DNA from: Bryopsis sp. KO-2023
Lineage: Eukaryota > Chlorophyta > Ulvophyceae > Bryopsidales > Bryopsidaceae
Length of the DNA stretch: 64,000 bases
NCBI GenBank assembly: GCA_030272585.1
Contig: BSYQ01000005.1
Span: 3,162,001 to 3,226,000 of the forward strand
Direction of reading: 5' to 3'
Shown here: positions 38,058 through 49,244 of the stretch, piece after piece
How the letters are laid out: each line of letters opens with the position of its first letter
How positions within the stretch are numbered: the stretch's first letter is position 1
Program-made: the position numbers and the translations under genes
The notes under the pieces: generated by a model
What the model was told of the DNA's origin: nothing
What the model saw: only the letters and a program-made list of their open reading frames with translations
The model's database searches: none

Positions 38058-39674
38058 GCCTTCCACGACCAGATGGACTATTTGTGTTTTTTAATAGTGT
38101 GTGTGTGTTTTCGACTCTTGATTGATGGCTTGCTTGTTTGTTTGTTTGTTTGTTGTGCGTTGTTGGAACTAATGGAGTCGTAGCAGAATATGGAAAAATG
38201 GAGGTGTGGAACTGTGTGGACTGGTGGAGGTGTGGACTGTCATTGCAGAGTTCAGTTCGCTGCCCCTACAATGTCCATTGGATCCAAAACGAAAAAGCAA
38301 CAGACACGGAATGAAGTATTGACCACAAATTGACCCCGTTAAATCAAAACTTGAACTTTCTGAAAGGTCCCCATCGAACAAACAAATTCTTGGAAAACGC
38401 CCTGATTCTCCAGAAGTGTAGGAGAATACTGACGACGTTTGACGACTCTTCGACATCAGCTGTCACATTGTTCTGTTCACTGGACAAGTTTTTTCAATTG
38501 CTTAACAATTGTGATTTACAATACTCTGTCCACCAGAACTCCCAAAGACAACCTCCCCACATAACAGTAGGTATGGAGCAGGAAAAAAAAAAATGCACCT
38601 GGGAAGTGAACAGACAACTACTAAGACAAGACAGTGTTTCTCCCACCCCACCCCCCTCCCCCAAAAGAAACCAAATCTTAAAAAAGACTAGACAACATTC
38701 CGCAGAGATCTTCGCAAAAATGTTGGGTACGAGTTGTTTTTTTTTCTTCTTCTCATGATATACAGTTTTTGTTTTTTTTTTCCTCCCGGGAGCCCCCCCA
38801 CGACAAAAAAATATTGACCATCCGTGAAAATGCAACCCAATGCGAAAAAACAACAACGATCGATCCATTATCATCTCGACAATGTTTTTTTTTTCTTTTT
38901 TTTTTTTTTGATACCACCACATCGTCCTCTCCCACCACAGAAGAAAAAAATAGTCTATACATTTTGAACCCAGTTTTCTTCTTGAAATTTCCCCTCCTTC
39001 ACCCCGCCCCCCCCCCAAAAAAAAGACAAGAAAATAAAAGAAAAACATAAATCTTTTGCCACATACAAGTCCAACCCAACGTCGAGAAAAACCACACAGA
39101 AGAAAATCTCCACAAGAATCCAGGACAAAAATACTGAGAAGCCAGCCCCCAAATGACACACTTCCGCCGGAAACGCCAGGACTATTTTTTTTTTCTTTTT
39201 GAGAAGAAAAGAAATAAAAGAGGATTAAGAAAAACCAGAAGCCCTTCCCCTCGAACTATCACAAGTTGGCTGGTTGCAACCACAAACTCACAATCGCAAA
39301 ATATTAACGAACGATAAAAGAACTCCAAAAGACAGCAGTCCTCAACGAGTTTCAGGGCAGTATCTAATATGTACATTTCTTGCCTATGTTTTTTTGTTTT
39401 TTTTCTCGTCCATCTCCTTCCCCATCCCATCAACTTCAATAAGATAAACCAAGAAAAAAAAAGAGGTTTTAAAAAACATCAACGAAATCAAAATCGGAAA
39501 AGAGTTGACCAGAACATGAAGCTTTTGTCTCTTTTCACATTTTTCCGTGCCTGTTGCTTTCCGATCAATCCAGAAGCGAGACTCCAAAACTTTCCTTTTT
39601 CCCTTTTTTTTTTCTGATTTGAAAATCCCCTCATTATGTTTTGCATCCAGCTTCTTCCCCAACACCCCCCCCCC
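38058..39674. other. Non-coding stretch between convergent genes
   Basis: G/T-rich to about 38.27 kb, then A/C-rich with C tracts (39009; 39665-39674), which fits the 3' flank of the minus-strand CBS gene. The long minus frame 38494-39159 is low complexity. Confidence 0.5.
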
Positions 39675-40678
39675 TCAAGGTGATTGGGGATGGTTGGGGG
39701 ACTCCGACTCGGCAACCAACAGCTCCCAGATCATGCATTGCAAGACATCCCCCCTGGTCAAAATTCCAACGAGTTCCCCTCCCTCCACCACAGGCAGCCT
39801 ATTGATTTTATGGTCGATCATTTTTTTGGCTGCCAGAAAGATCGTGGCAGAGGGATCCACCGTCACAGGGCTTCTCGTCATGATCTCCTTCACCTGAGAA
39901 TTGAGCAGCTGGTGTAATTTCTCCGATTTGAAGTCCTGTATGAATTGCTGGAAGAGCGACACGCTTTGCGGAAGGGAGCAAGCGTCACCGTTCCCTTTCA
40001 CTTGTTCCAGCCTGCAACCTGCAGTTACAAGGAAAAAAATAACAGAAATAAAAAGTGCATTCCTCTGTATCGACACGACAACACTCAGGATTGATGGTAA
40101 TGGAATGCATCTTGAGGAATGCATGCATGCATGCATGTCCATATATTCGTGGTAATGGTGTGTGCGTGTTAATCCATTTGTTTTACATTAACAATCCAAG
40201 CAAAGACTCGTGGTAATGGCGTCTGGCGTGGGTGCTACGCAAGAGAAATCGCATGCGTCCATGTACGACAAAGGCATGTCATATTGTGTCGGATGCATGG
40301 CATGCACATCTATTTCATTCCAGCTAACCTGTTTCCCTCGTTATCACATCGCTCTCTGACAGGACTCCGACCAATTGGCCGTCGGCATCCACCACAGGGG
40401 CCCCAGATATGCCGCTGTTGAGAAACATTTGAATTGCATTTCTGCGATGCATCAACATCAACATTCGTTACTCATCCCAGCAGGCAACCACCACAAGATT
40501 TTGCAGAGAAGAAGAAAAAATAGACGCTCGCAGGATTTTCTGCCGATCAACACTCTGCAGAATTTCTCAAGAGGATTTAATACAGGAATTGCCTCACTTG
40601 CTGATCAGTGAACAAGGGTTGGTTGCCCTACCTGATGGTGTCAGTTTCTTGCAGATATTGGACATCCCTGTTCATTAC
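39675..40678 (-). CDS. CBS-domain pair protein, 5' exons unresolved
   Basis: Exons on the minus strand: 40678-40632, 40441-40329, 40018-39675, with matching phases. They encode two CBS domains: the first has VMNRDVQYLQETDT and SGISGAPVVDADGQLVGVLS, the second has VKEIMTRSPVTVDPSATI and INRLPVVEGGELVGILTRGD. CBS pairs bind adenosine nucleotides and regulate partner proteins. Stand-alone two-CBS proteins in plants act in chloroplasts or mitochondria on thioredoxins, but no targeting signal can be assigned because the N-terminal exon(s), expected between 40680 and 41850, could not be joined with confidence. A run of ten G on the coding strand follows the stop codon directly. Confidence 0.75.
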
Positions 40679-41934
40679 CTGCACAGAAAAAAAAAAAAAA
40701 GAAAAAATGATAACCAATCTGCAGTGCCTTCTTCCCCCCCCCCCGCAAGGATTCCAGTAATTTCAACAGATCGATGTGCATGCGTTCGTTCACGTGTACG
40801 ACATATTATTTCGACGACGACCACGCGCGAGACGCTAGACGTCAGACTGTTTGGCGAAAAACGTCGGGCAGAGATCCGGTTATAAGCGCGCGGGGGGACG
40901 AAGCACCGAACACCCTCAACAAAGAGCAGCCTTTCGAACTGCATCGTGTGTCTGAAAAGTCTTCCAGGACCTCGTCCATCGGTTATTTCCTCGCGTTGGT
41001 AGGTCAGGACGTGCACACCCACCTCGTGGATGACGGGATTCAAGTCGTTGGGAAAACGTCCGGATGGTGAAATCGAGCACGCAGTGACCTCTCGCCGCCG
41101 AATTCGTCGAGGAGTGCTGGTTGAGCTCGCTCGGATCGCCTGCGAAGGGTTGTGATGGAACTTTCTGCGAACACGAGGAGGACCATCGTTGTCGAAACTC
41201 CACACGCCGCCCTCGGACGTTGACAGACAAATAATCTTCCCGTTCATTTGACGCACGTCTATCCTGCCGACGGTGCGGGCGCTAAAAAGAGAAGGAAACA
41301 GTGCGAACCAAACACTCGCATCGAACAGCAACAGTCGGGGGTGCGTTTGTGAGGATGCGCGCGCGCCAGCGCCCATGCAACTGTCAGCCTGACCTGGAGT
41401 GACGTCATGCAACGTCACTAATTGCAAAACATTTTTTTTCCAAAAAGATTGAATGTTGATTTTTGAAGTGCCAGAAAGCTGGTGGAGAGAAAATTCTGTC
41501 CTTGGAAAACAGGGCTTTTCGGCACCAGACGCGCGCGCCCCTCTCACGCAGAGACAGTTATTGCGGTTGCCTGAGAAAAACGCACCCACACGAACGAACG
41601 CCCGATATCGAACAGTGCGTTTCGATCGACTGCCACCCCCCGCGGTCGATGCGTTCTTGGAGCGAAGTCGGTTGCCGTTAGATTGGAAGACTTCGAATGG
41701 CGCTCCGTGGATTCCGGGACCTCGTCAGACTTGGCCGAGGGCTTCCTCTGAACTCTCTGGTATCGAATGGACCGCGTCTTTTTGGTTTCGGTGTCTTTTT
41801 TCCTTGCACATCGGTCCCCGCGCGTCAATTTCGTAACTGACCCTGTGCCGTGGCTTCGCAGAGGGGACTATGTGTTTCCGCGAAAGAGGTTCCTTCGCTG
41901 GCACTAGGTAAATATATCGCCCGTGGTTGAAACC
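40679..41934. promoter_or_regulatory. 5' region of the CBS gene and shared promoter with the E2 gene
   Basis: GC-rich, with long open frames on the minus strand (to 41589 and 41828) that may contain the missing CBS exons. An inverted repeat with CRE-like TGACGTCA lies at 41398-41419 (8-base arms, 6-base spacer). The CBS and E2 genes point away from each other, so a bidirectional promoter near 41.85 kb is likely. Confidence 0.45.
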
Positions 41935-42051
41935 ATGGGCTCTTGTCTTTCACGCTGTCGTCGCCTTCGAGGATTTTTTTCTCACGAAAAAGATGTATGT
42001 TTCGTTATTTGCAGCGCCAGCGGACACCCCATCCCAAATGCCGTTGTTGAG
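41935..42051 (+). CDS. Possible short upstream exon beginning MGSCLSRC
   Basis: An ATG in good context opens a 39-codon frame (MGSCLSRCRRLRGFFSHEK...) that ends at a clean donor, gag|gtgagt. Its phase (0) does not join in frame to the E2 exon that begins at 42179. It may be non-coding 5' leader, an alternative first exon, or a separate peptide. The N-terminus resembles a myristoylation/palmitoylation signal. Confidence 0.3.
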
Positions 42052-42182
42052 GTGAGTTTGCTCCCTCACCCAAGCCCTAGCGTGGAAAACACCGTCAAAC
42101 ACTTGTCGGAAGATTCAAACACGATCCGACGTTGGGCGCTGAAGGCATCCCCTTTTCGTTGTTTTTTGTTATTGCCAGGGGG

Positions 42183-45128
42183 ATGAGTTTCGGTCCGACT
42201 CTATCGGGTGTTCCTGGCGCGAGAAAGATCCACACTTCGCGCAGGCGAATGGACAAGACGATGATTTCCGTACCTTCGATGGGGGATTCTGTCACGGAGG
42301 GCTCCGTCGCAACTCTGCTAAAACATCCAGGTACTCGAGAATAGAAAGATACCCCGTCGACTTCCCTTTCAGTGGGCGTAAAATCTTGAGGAAAGACAAC
42401 GTCGCCTAGGAAACTGGCCTTGAGTTTGCCCGATTTAATTTCCCCAAACCAACAAAAGATTGAGGAAAAGAGCCCCTCTTTTTCGTTAGTGGTTGGGAAG
42501 GTGACTTCATCATCAGAAGTTATTTTTTGTCCCTCTTTTTTTTCAGCATGGCTTGAACCTGTTCTTTTTGTAGAGGTCACGTCCCTTGTTTTAAAAAAAA
42601 AAGAAAAAGACATACACGCATATACAATAAGCTTTCAAGAATTTTTGTTAAAAATTATTTAAACAAAAAAAAAGCATTGCTCCAAAGTGAAAGAGAGAAG
42701 CCCTTTCGTTCTTGAAATCGTCGATCCGCAACTGCTCATTGCTTGACTGGACTTGCAGGGGATGTCGTGGTGGAGGATGAAGTGGTTGCTCAAATTGAAA
42801 CGGACAAGGTAGACATAAAAGTCAAAGTTATGAGAATCCATTGCAACTCGGAATCTAGAAAAGACTCCAACAAGACACCGAAAAGATTTAGTACTCCTTA
42901 GGATGTTATTCCAGTTTTTCCATCGTTTTTTCCTGGAAAAATTAAAATAGGTAGATGCACAAAGAACATCAATATATTTCTGGATGGTTGACGGTGCCCA
43001 AACCACCAGGAAATGCAGTGGACCCCTGTTGCTTTTCAACACAGTCCCCCTCTTGAGCATTCGAAAACTCCTCTTACTCATTTGATCTTGAGTTCATATC
43101 GACATCCCATGCCATCACCATCAGCTCCAGGTCAACCAAATGCAAACAAACACCATTTCCCCAGAGCCCCCCCCCCCAAAAAAAAACAAAACAAAACGAA
43201 AAAACTGGAGATTTGAAACTGATGGTGGATTTCTTGCTTTTTCCTTGGGAAATGTAGGTGACCATCGATGTTCGATACACCGGAACGAAGCCAGGCACCG
43301 TCAAATCTCTGCTGGTGAAAGAGGAGGATACCGTAATCGTGGGGCAAGCGGTGATGGAGGTAGAAGAGGGGGCTGCAGACATCCCCATCGAACAGCCAAC
43401 CGCTGGCGCTGATATTGAACCCCCCGTCGTCCCCACAGCAAAACCTCCATCTCCTCCGCCGACCCCACCTCCATCGAAATCCAAACCATCCGCTGCTGCA
43501 AAGGTAAGGATTGACACTTGGATGCACATCCTTTATTTCCCTCCTGCCCCCCAAAAAATCGAATAAAAAGAAATCACATAAACAGAGGAGCAAATCTGGA
43601 AGTAAAGTCCTCTGAAATTAACCAACCAGCTTTGATCAGGGAGGGACCTGATATTGCACGTCTTTCCTTTGTTTTCCTCTGGGTTAGATAAGTAGATGGT
43701 GTGGAGACTCGAAACCTTTCATTGATGCAACATTGGGCATGCTTTCTGAGAAGAATTGCATTCGCATTTTTTTTTCAGGCCGATTCCAGCGAATCCTCCA
43801 CTCCACGAGACAGACCTGAGACGTGGGTCCCTAATGAAAGACAAAACAAGCTGTTTCTGTTGTTTTGCTGCTCCTCTGCTGCTGTGATGCCTTGGTGGAC
43901 AGATGTAATACAGATGCATGACATGCACATCTGCATGCGCAGATGCATGTGTGCATGTCCTGATTAAATGCATCGACCCTTCACTGAATGTTTTTGTTTT
44001 TTTCCCCCAGGCGAGTGAAAATGACTAGGTTGAGGAAACGCGTCGCCGAAAGGCTGAAGGGCGCCCAAAACACCTACGCGATGCTCTCCACATTCAACGA
44101 AATCGACATGACTAACATCATGGAGATGCGATCTCAATACAAGGACGTTTTCCTGGAAAAGCACGACGCCAAGCTGGGATTCATGTCAGCCTTCGTCAAA
44201 GCGGCCGTCGTTGCGTTGAAAGACGTCCCGGCCGTGAATGGTGTCATAGAGGAGGACGAAATTGTGTATAAAGATTACGTCGATGTGAGCTTTGCAGTGG
44301 CCACCCCAAAGGGTCTGGTGGTGCCTGTGCTACGAAACGCCGATAGGATGAGTTTTGCCGACGTGGAAAAGGTGAGTTGATGGGGTCATCCCTGTGGGGG
44401 GTGTCTCACTCTGGGAAATCAAATCTTAACCTCTATGTGATGTATTGCTGGTACTGCGCTCTTTCAGGTGTATCGGTTTCGCATGGCTGACTTTGTGTGT
44501 GTGTGTGTTTTTTCAATTGCAGACAATCGTAGGCCTAGGGTTGAAGGCTCGAGATGGCACCATTTCGATCGATGAAATGGCTGGGGGCACTTTCACGATT
44601 TCCAATGGGGGTGTGTACGGAAGCTTGTTGAGCACCCCCATCATCAACCCGCCCCAATCTGCGATCCTAGGAATGCATGCGATTCAAAAGCGGCCCATGG
44701 TGGTTGGGAAAGAAATTTTGGCCAGGCCGATGATGTACGTGGCCCTCACTTACGATCACAGGCTTATCGACGGGCGTGAGGTAAGCGATGGTGCATTCGT
44801 TTTTGTTGGGAAAATGTTGGCCATGTGATGTGAATTGGATACGTTTCGATGAGCAGTGAAAAAACAATGCATCAGTGGACGTTGAGTTTTGCATATGGGT
44901 GTCCTTGTTCGATGGATTTATAATTTTTGATAAGTATGTAATCATTGTGTAACATAGTTTTTTTCTTTCTGCATTGATTTTCGATTAGAGAGCTTCCTTG
45001 CTGCACATGTGAGGGAAATTTTTGTGATATTTTGTGTGATTGTGTGACCTTTACATCAGGCCGTGACTTTCCTGAGGAGAATAAAGGACCTCATCGAAGA
45101 TCCACGCCGATTCTTGTTGGATGTCTAA
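42183..45128 (+). CDS. DLST: Dihydrolipoyl succinyltransferase, E2 of 2-oxoglutarate dehydrogenase
   Basis: Exons: 42183-42330, 42759-42808, 43258-43503, 43779-43822, 44011-44371, 44523-44780, 45060-45128; 391 residues with closed phases. E2 transfers succinyl from lipoate to CoA in the mitochondrial TCA cycle. A short basic N-terminus ([10 protein letters not shown]) looks like a mitochondrial presequence. The lipoyl domain follows, with the lipoylated Lys66 in QIETDKV, then a Pro-rich linker and no E3-binding domain, as in other E2o proteins. The catalytic domain starts at [16 protein letters not shown] and contains the [10 protein letters not shown] motif (His362, Asp366). The ATG at 42183 lies 4 bases after an AG acceptor, so an upstream leader exon is likely. 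Confidence 0.93.
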
Positions 45129-46185
45129 GAACATTCTTTCTGAAAAGACAGCTGTTTTACGTTTGAAATGGAAAAAAAACAAGAAAAAGGAATATCGATT
45201 TGGGGAAATGGCTGTGTACGTGGTGGGGAGGAGGGGCGGGGGGAAGTTGTCAGGGCTGAATATGTTTCATGCATTAGGAATGAATGAGCCTTGTTAGGGG
45301 GGTTTTGAGAAAACACAACAAAATACTTATGAGTGAGTGAATGCCAAGAGGTGGTGAAAGATTGGGTGGGTGGGGTCGAAAATCGTATATCAGTATCAGG
45401 CGAGAAAAAGTGGTTTTGTGAAGGACGGAAGTCCATGGGGTGGGATTGCAACGAAATCGTCGAAATCAGTAAGAAGAGATGGGGAAAAAGCCTCAACAAT
45501 GAAGAGGATTTGTTTTGTCTTTTTTGTTTGGGAAGAGGGGGGGGGGGGGGGGGGGTCATCACTCAACAACGAATGCTGTTTCCCATATGTGTGCACATCC
45601 TGAAAATTAAATTTGGGCTGGGTTGTGGGCTGGGGGTGGATGTGCCGATTGGGTTTGAAAGGGCGGGGGGGGGGGGGGTTGGAGATGTCTTCTGGGACTT
45701 TTTTCGTAAGGGGAAATTGTGATGGAGGGAGAAAGTGGAGGAAAGGGGGGAGGGATAAAAAAAAGGTGTGTAGATCTCGGCCGCAGAAACAGTGTCCGAA
45801 TCTTTTTTTTTTTTTAACCAGGGGATTCTCAGTAATGATCGGCGAGTGTATTCACTCCCGTCTGCGGAAAAATTATCACACACACATTTCCATTTGGAGG
45901 GGTTTTTTTTCAGTTTATTTTTCGAACAAGGCGGCATTTATTGCCCCCAACCTATATATATATATCTCCTGAGTTCGATCTGTTTTCAGGTTGGATTGAT
46001 TGATTTGATTTTGCACCTCTGAATGAATACACATCTCAATGCATCCATTCGAATGAATGATCGTACTGGTGCATCCACAACACCTTTGCCCTTGGGATTG
46101 ATCGACCGCTGGTTCGTGACAATTTTACAAAAGTTTGCCCCGAAACAAACGAATGCAAACAACGCAGATGTCAAAAATGCTGTTC
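45129..46185. other. Non-coding stretch between convergent genes
   Basis: G/T-rich with two long G tracts (about 45538-45555 and 45664-45677), then mixed sequence up to the EFHB-like stop. No gene seen. Confidence 0.55.
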
Positions 46186-48360
46186 TTAAAGTTCCATCGA
46201 TTCTGCGAGATTCTTGAATCTCGTTTTCATGAAGGTGTTGATGCAGCAGCGGTCCTTCATGCCATCTCGCTCTGAGGAGCTTCGGAATATCTCCTCGAAT
46301 TCCTTATCGTTCAAATCGACATTGGAGGTCAGCAGCAAGCCACGAAGCTCCTCCTTGGTTCGACCCTTTTCGCACACACCAACAGGAAACCCGCAAATTC
46401 ATCGAACAGATCAACCACCACACATATTCTGCGCCAACAAGAAGCAATCAAACGAAACCACCATACATGCAAGAAATGTAACTGAAGTCCAAAACCCGCG
46501 AAAGCTGAAAAGAGAAATAACGCTCCCTCAACCAATCAACCAAACGCGACAAAAAAGAGTTTTTGAAAAAAGCAACACCAATAAAAGCAAAAGTTTGTTC
46601 AGTACTTTTTCTATTCTCAAGTGACAAATGGACCAAACAGTAATAAGGGCCTGGTGGTGGGTGAGGGAAGAGGTCGAACTACCTTCAAGTAATGCTCTTC
46701 GTTCACCCCTCGAATTGCGGTGCCAGTTGGATGAATGAGCTGGTTCGCGTCGGGGTCATTCCCATAATTCTGCATGTTGGCTACCGATCGAGTCGGCGGC
46801 GCTGGAATGTCAAGACGTACGGTCGGCACACCAAATACCTTCCCCACACAACACACACAACATTCCTCAATATAGCTCCACTTTTTGCATGCACTTCGAA
46901 GTTATGCATCTCTGGACCCAGGTAAGGCCATCGAATCAACGAATTCCCGCACACCTTGTCGTCAGGCGCCACGTTTCTCCACCCTTCTCGCAGCGTCAAC
47001 CCCAGATCCACGTCTGGCTGCTGCTCCTCCAAACTGTAATAGCCCGTGATGAGCTTGTCGACGCCGTCTTCTTGAAATTTGATGGAAGGATTCCCGAAAG
47101 TCATATCCTCAGGGAACCGCCGATCTCCATGCCTCACGATCTTGGGCTTCCCCAACACGTCTGTGCAAGTGGTTAGGAGGTCGTCGACCTTTTTGTCGAT
47201 GATTTTCGGAGGACCCTGCGAAAACCGAATTGACGTTCCTCTCAATTGGGAAGCCAAACACGGGGAAGCAGTGCTTTCGAAAAATCAATTCGTACCGCAA
47301 CGGATGGGTCCTCTGCGTTGAGCGCCTTCTTAACTCCATCCCTGTAGTCCTCTTTATCGACTGCTCCAAACGTGTAACGAGCGGGATCGACTCCTGTCTT
47401 CTTCCAATCATAACCTCTCGTTCTCTGTTCGCCTGCAAACACTCAGCGGAAACTCAGCAACATGAGTACAGAGATCGTTCACCAAGAGATTGTTCTTGTT
47501 CTCTTTACACCCCCCCCCCCCACACACACACACGCCTTCACCCGTTCTTTAGTATTGCTCTTCGTACCTGGGGCGTAAGCTCCGTGACTCCGAACATACA
47601 ACTCGTGGGCTTGCGGCGTTTCTTCGTTTTCGGGGTCCTCGTCTGGAAACGTTATTTGACGAGCAAGGCAAGCCGCCTCTTTTTCCTGTCTTTGCAGACA
47701 CCACCAAGCGCGCGTGAATCTATCGAAATCGTCGAGTCGGACAGAGCTGAATTGTCTTGTCCAGGAAAGGAAAATCCAAATATCCTCGCACTAACCTGAG
47801 CACCGCTCAAGATTCCGAATGGTCTGGCAGTTCCCAAACCACCAGGGATTCGGTGTCCACGATTGCATGATCTTCCCAGAGGCTCGCCCTGCGCACTGCC
47901 ACCCCCACGATCCCATCTCAAAAAAATGAAAATCCACGACCACGAAGCGGAGGTCTTTTTCGATTCATAAAAACCGAATTGTGTGTGTATGTCGTCGTGA
48001 TTGAGCATACCTGGCGTAAATATGCTCTTTCCTGTCATTCAACCACTGACCCAGATCTGTTTCGGGGTAACATTTGAGGTAGGACGCCACGTTTTCGCCT
48101 TCCAAAGACACGCTCTTTACTCCAAAGGTTCCCTTGGGCACCGGATCCGCCGCCACTCCCCAATGCCTCACGGTCTGACCGGGTTCGTGCACCGTTGACT
48201 GGCGGTATTTTTGAATGTCGACCGGGGTCGATGGGCGGTCCTCCCAGGTCATGCATGCTTGGGTGGTTTCGTTGAAATTCGTCGTCACGCCCGCCGCTCG
48301 AATGTGATGATCGGACGTCACGGCGTATGCCCGACTTCCCATTTGTGACGTCCCAAGCAT
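46186..48360 (-). CDS. EFHB: EFHB/CFAP21-like flagellar protein
   Basis: Exons on the minus strand: 48360-48011, 47895-47796, 47637-47568, 47432-47296, 47215-46955, 46838-46683, 46365-46186; 417 residues. The junction between exons 2 and 3 is the least certain. Family blocks are clear: EPLGRSCNRGHRIP, SHGAYAPGEQRTRGYDWKK, DPARYTFGAV, PEDMTFG, VFGVPTVRLDIPAP and a C-terminal EELRGLLL helix region. EFHB is a microtubule inner protein of ciliary doublets, so it indicates a flagellated stage. No canonical DxDxDG EF-hand loop is visible, and the protein is about half the length of the animal form. Confidence 0.85.
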
Positions 48361-49244
48361 TTTGACGACTTTTCCGCGCTTTTTTTGCCCTCGACAAAAG
48401 AGACTGTAATATTCACAGCAGAAAACTGTGAACTGCAGGGTTTGGTTTTATTGCGTACACCCTCCATGTTCAGCCTAACCGACGATCGATTGGCAAGATC
48501 CCGTTCGATCGGCGTCAGACTGGGAGGCCAGCCCCAAAGAAACGCTCTGGTGGACGAGTAAAATGCAGTGGATTGAACTAACTAGTTTGAGCTTGAGTGG
48601 CTGACTCAGTGTATGTTGATACGTCTGTATGATGTTGGCCCAGGGAGAGTTTTTGAGCACACTTTGGGATTTAGCTGTTTTATCACTGTGCAATGGGCTA
48701 TTTGAGATTACAATTTTGAGTGCTAGGGAGCAAATTTGAGACGGTAGCAAAAGAAGATGAGAAGTTGTTTCAAATCAAGCGTTTCTAATATATATAATAT
48801 ATGGAAATCACATGGCCTTCACGAATATATCACAATACTCGTTACAAAAACAAATCCTCATCAGTTAATCGTCTCAGTATCCAGATCTCAATCCACCAAA
48901 AACAAAAGTAAATGCATTGTTCTCTTTTTTTTCCTTTTCCAATGGAATTTGTTTTTCTGTGGGAAAATTCAGACACAACCCAAAAAAAAACTAATCGAAA
49001 CTGGCACCCCACTAAGTCATGAACTCCAAAACTGCCATACATCTTATGACCCCACGGTATGGATCAGATTTTGTGAGCTCTGTTTATTGTTTAGCTTTGC
49101 TGCAAAATTGAGATTCTGAGATCAAAATTAGCCCCACCCTATTTTCACCATTGATACAATAAATACAAGCCCCCCAAAATCAAACATAACAAAAATGACA
49201 ATAACAGGCGGAAGAAGAGTGGCAAACATTATCAGGGGCCCCTT
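48361..49244. other. EFHB-like upstream region and 3' flank of next gene
   Basis: G/T-rich on the plus strand at about 48.55-48.78 kb, mixed after that. No gene seen. Confidence 0.5.

Noticed and set aside
38494-39159. 221-codon minus-strand frame
   Set aside because: Made of homopolymer and low-complexity sequence with no domain.
40675-41589. 304-codon minus-strand frame at the 5' side of the CBS gene
   Set aside because: It runs through a splice site of the CBS gene in another frame. It may contain real exons, but the frame as a whole is not a credible protein.
41995-42014. A 20-base gtatgt...gcag that could be a tiny intron
   Set aside because: The shortest supported intron here is about 80 bases, and removing it does not restore phase to the E2 gene.
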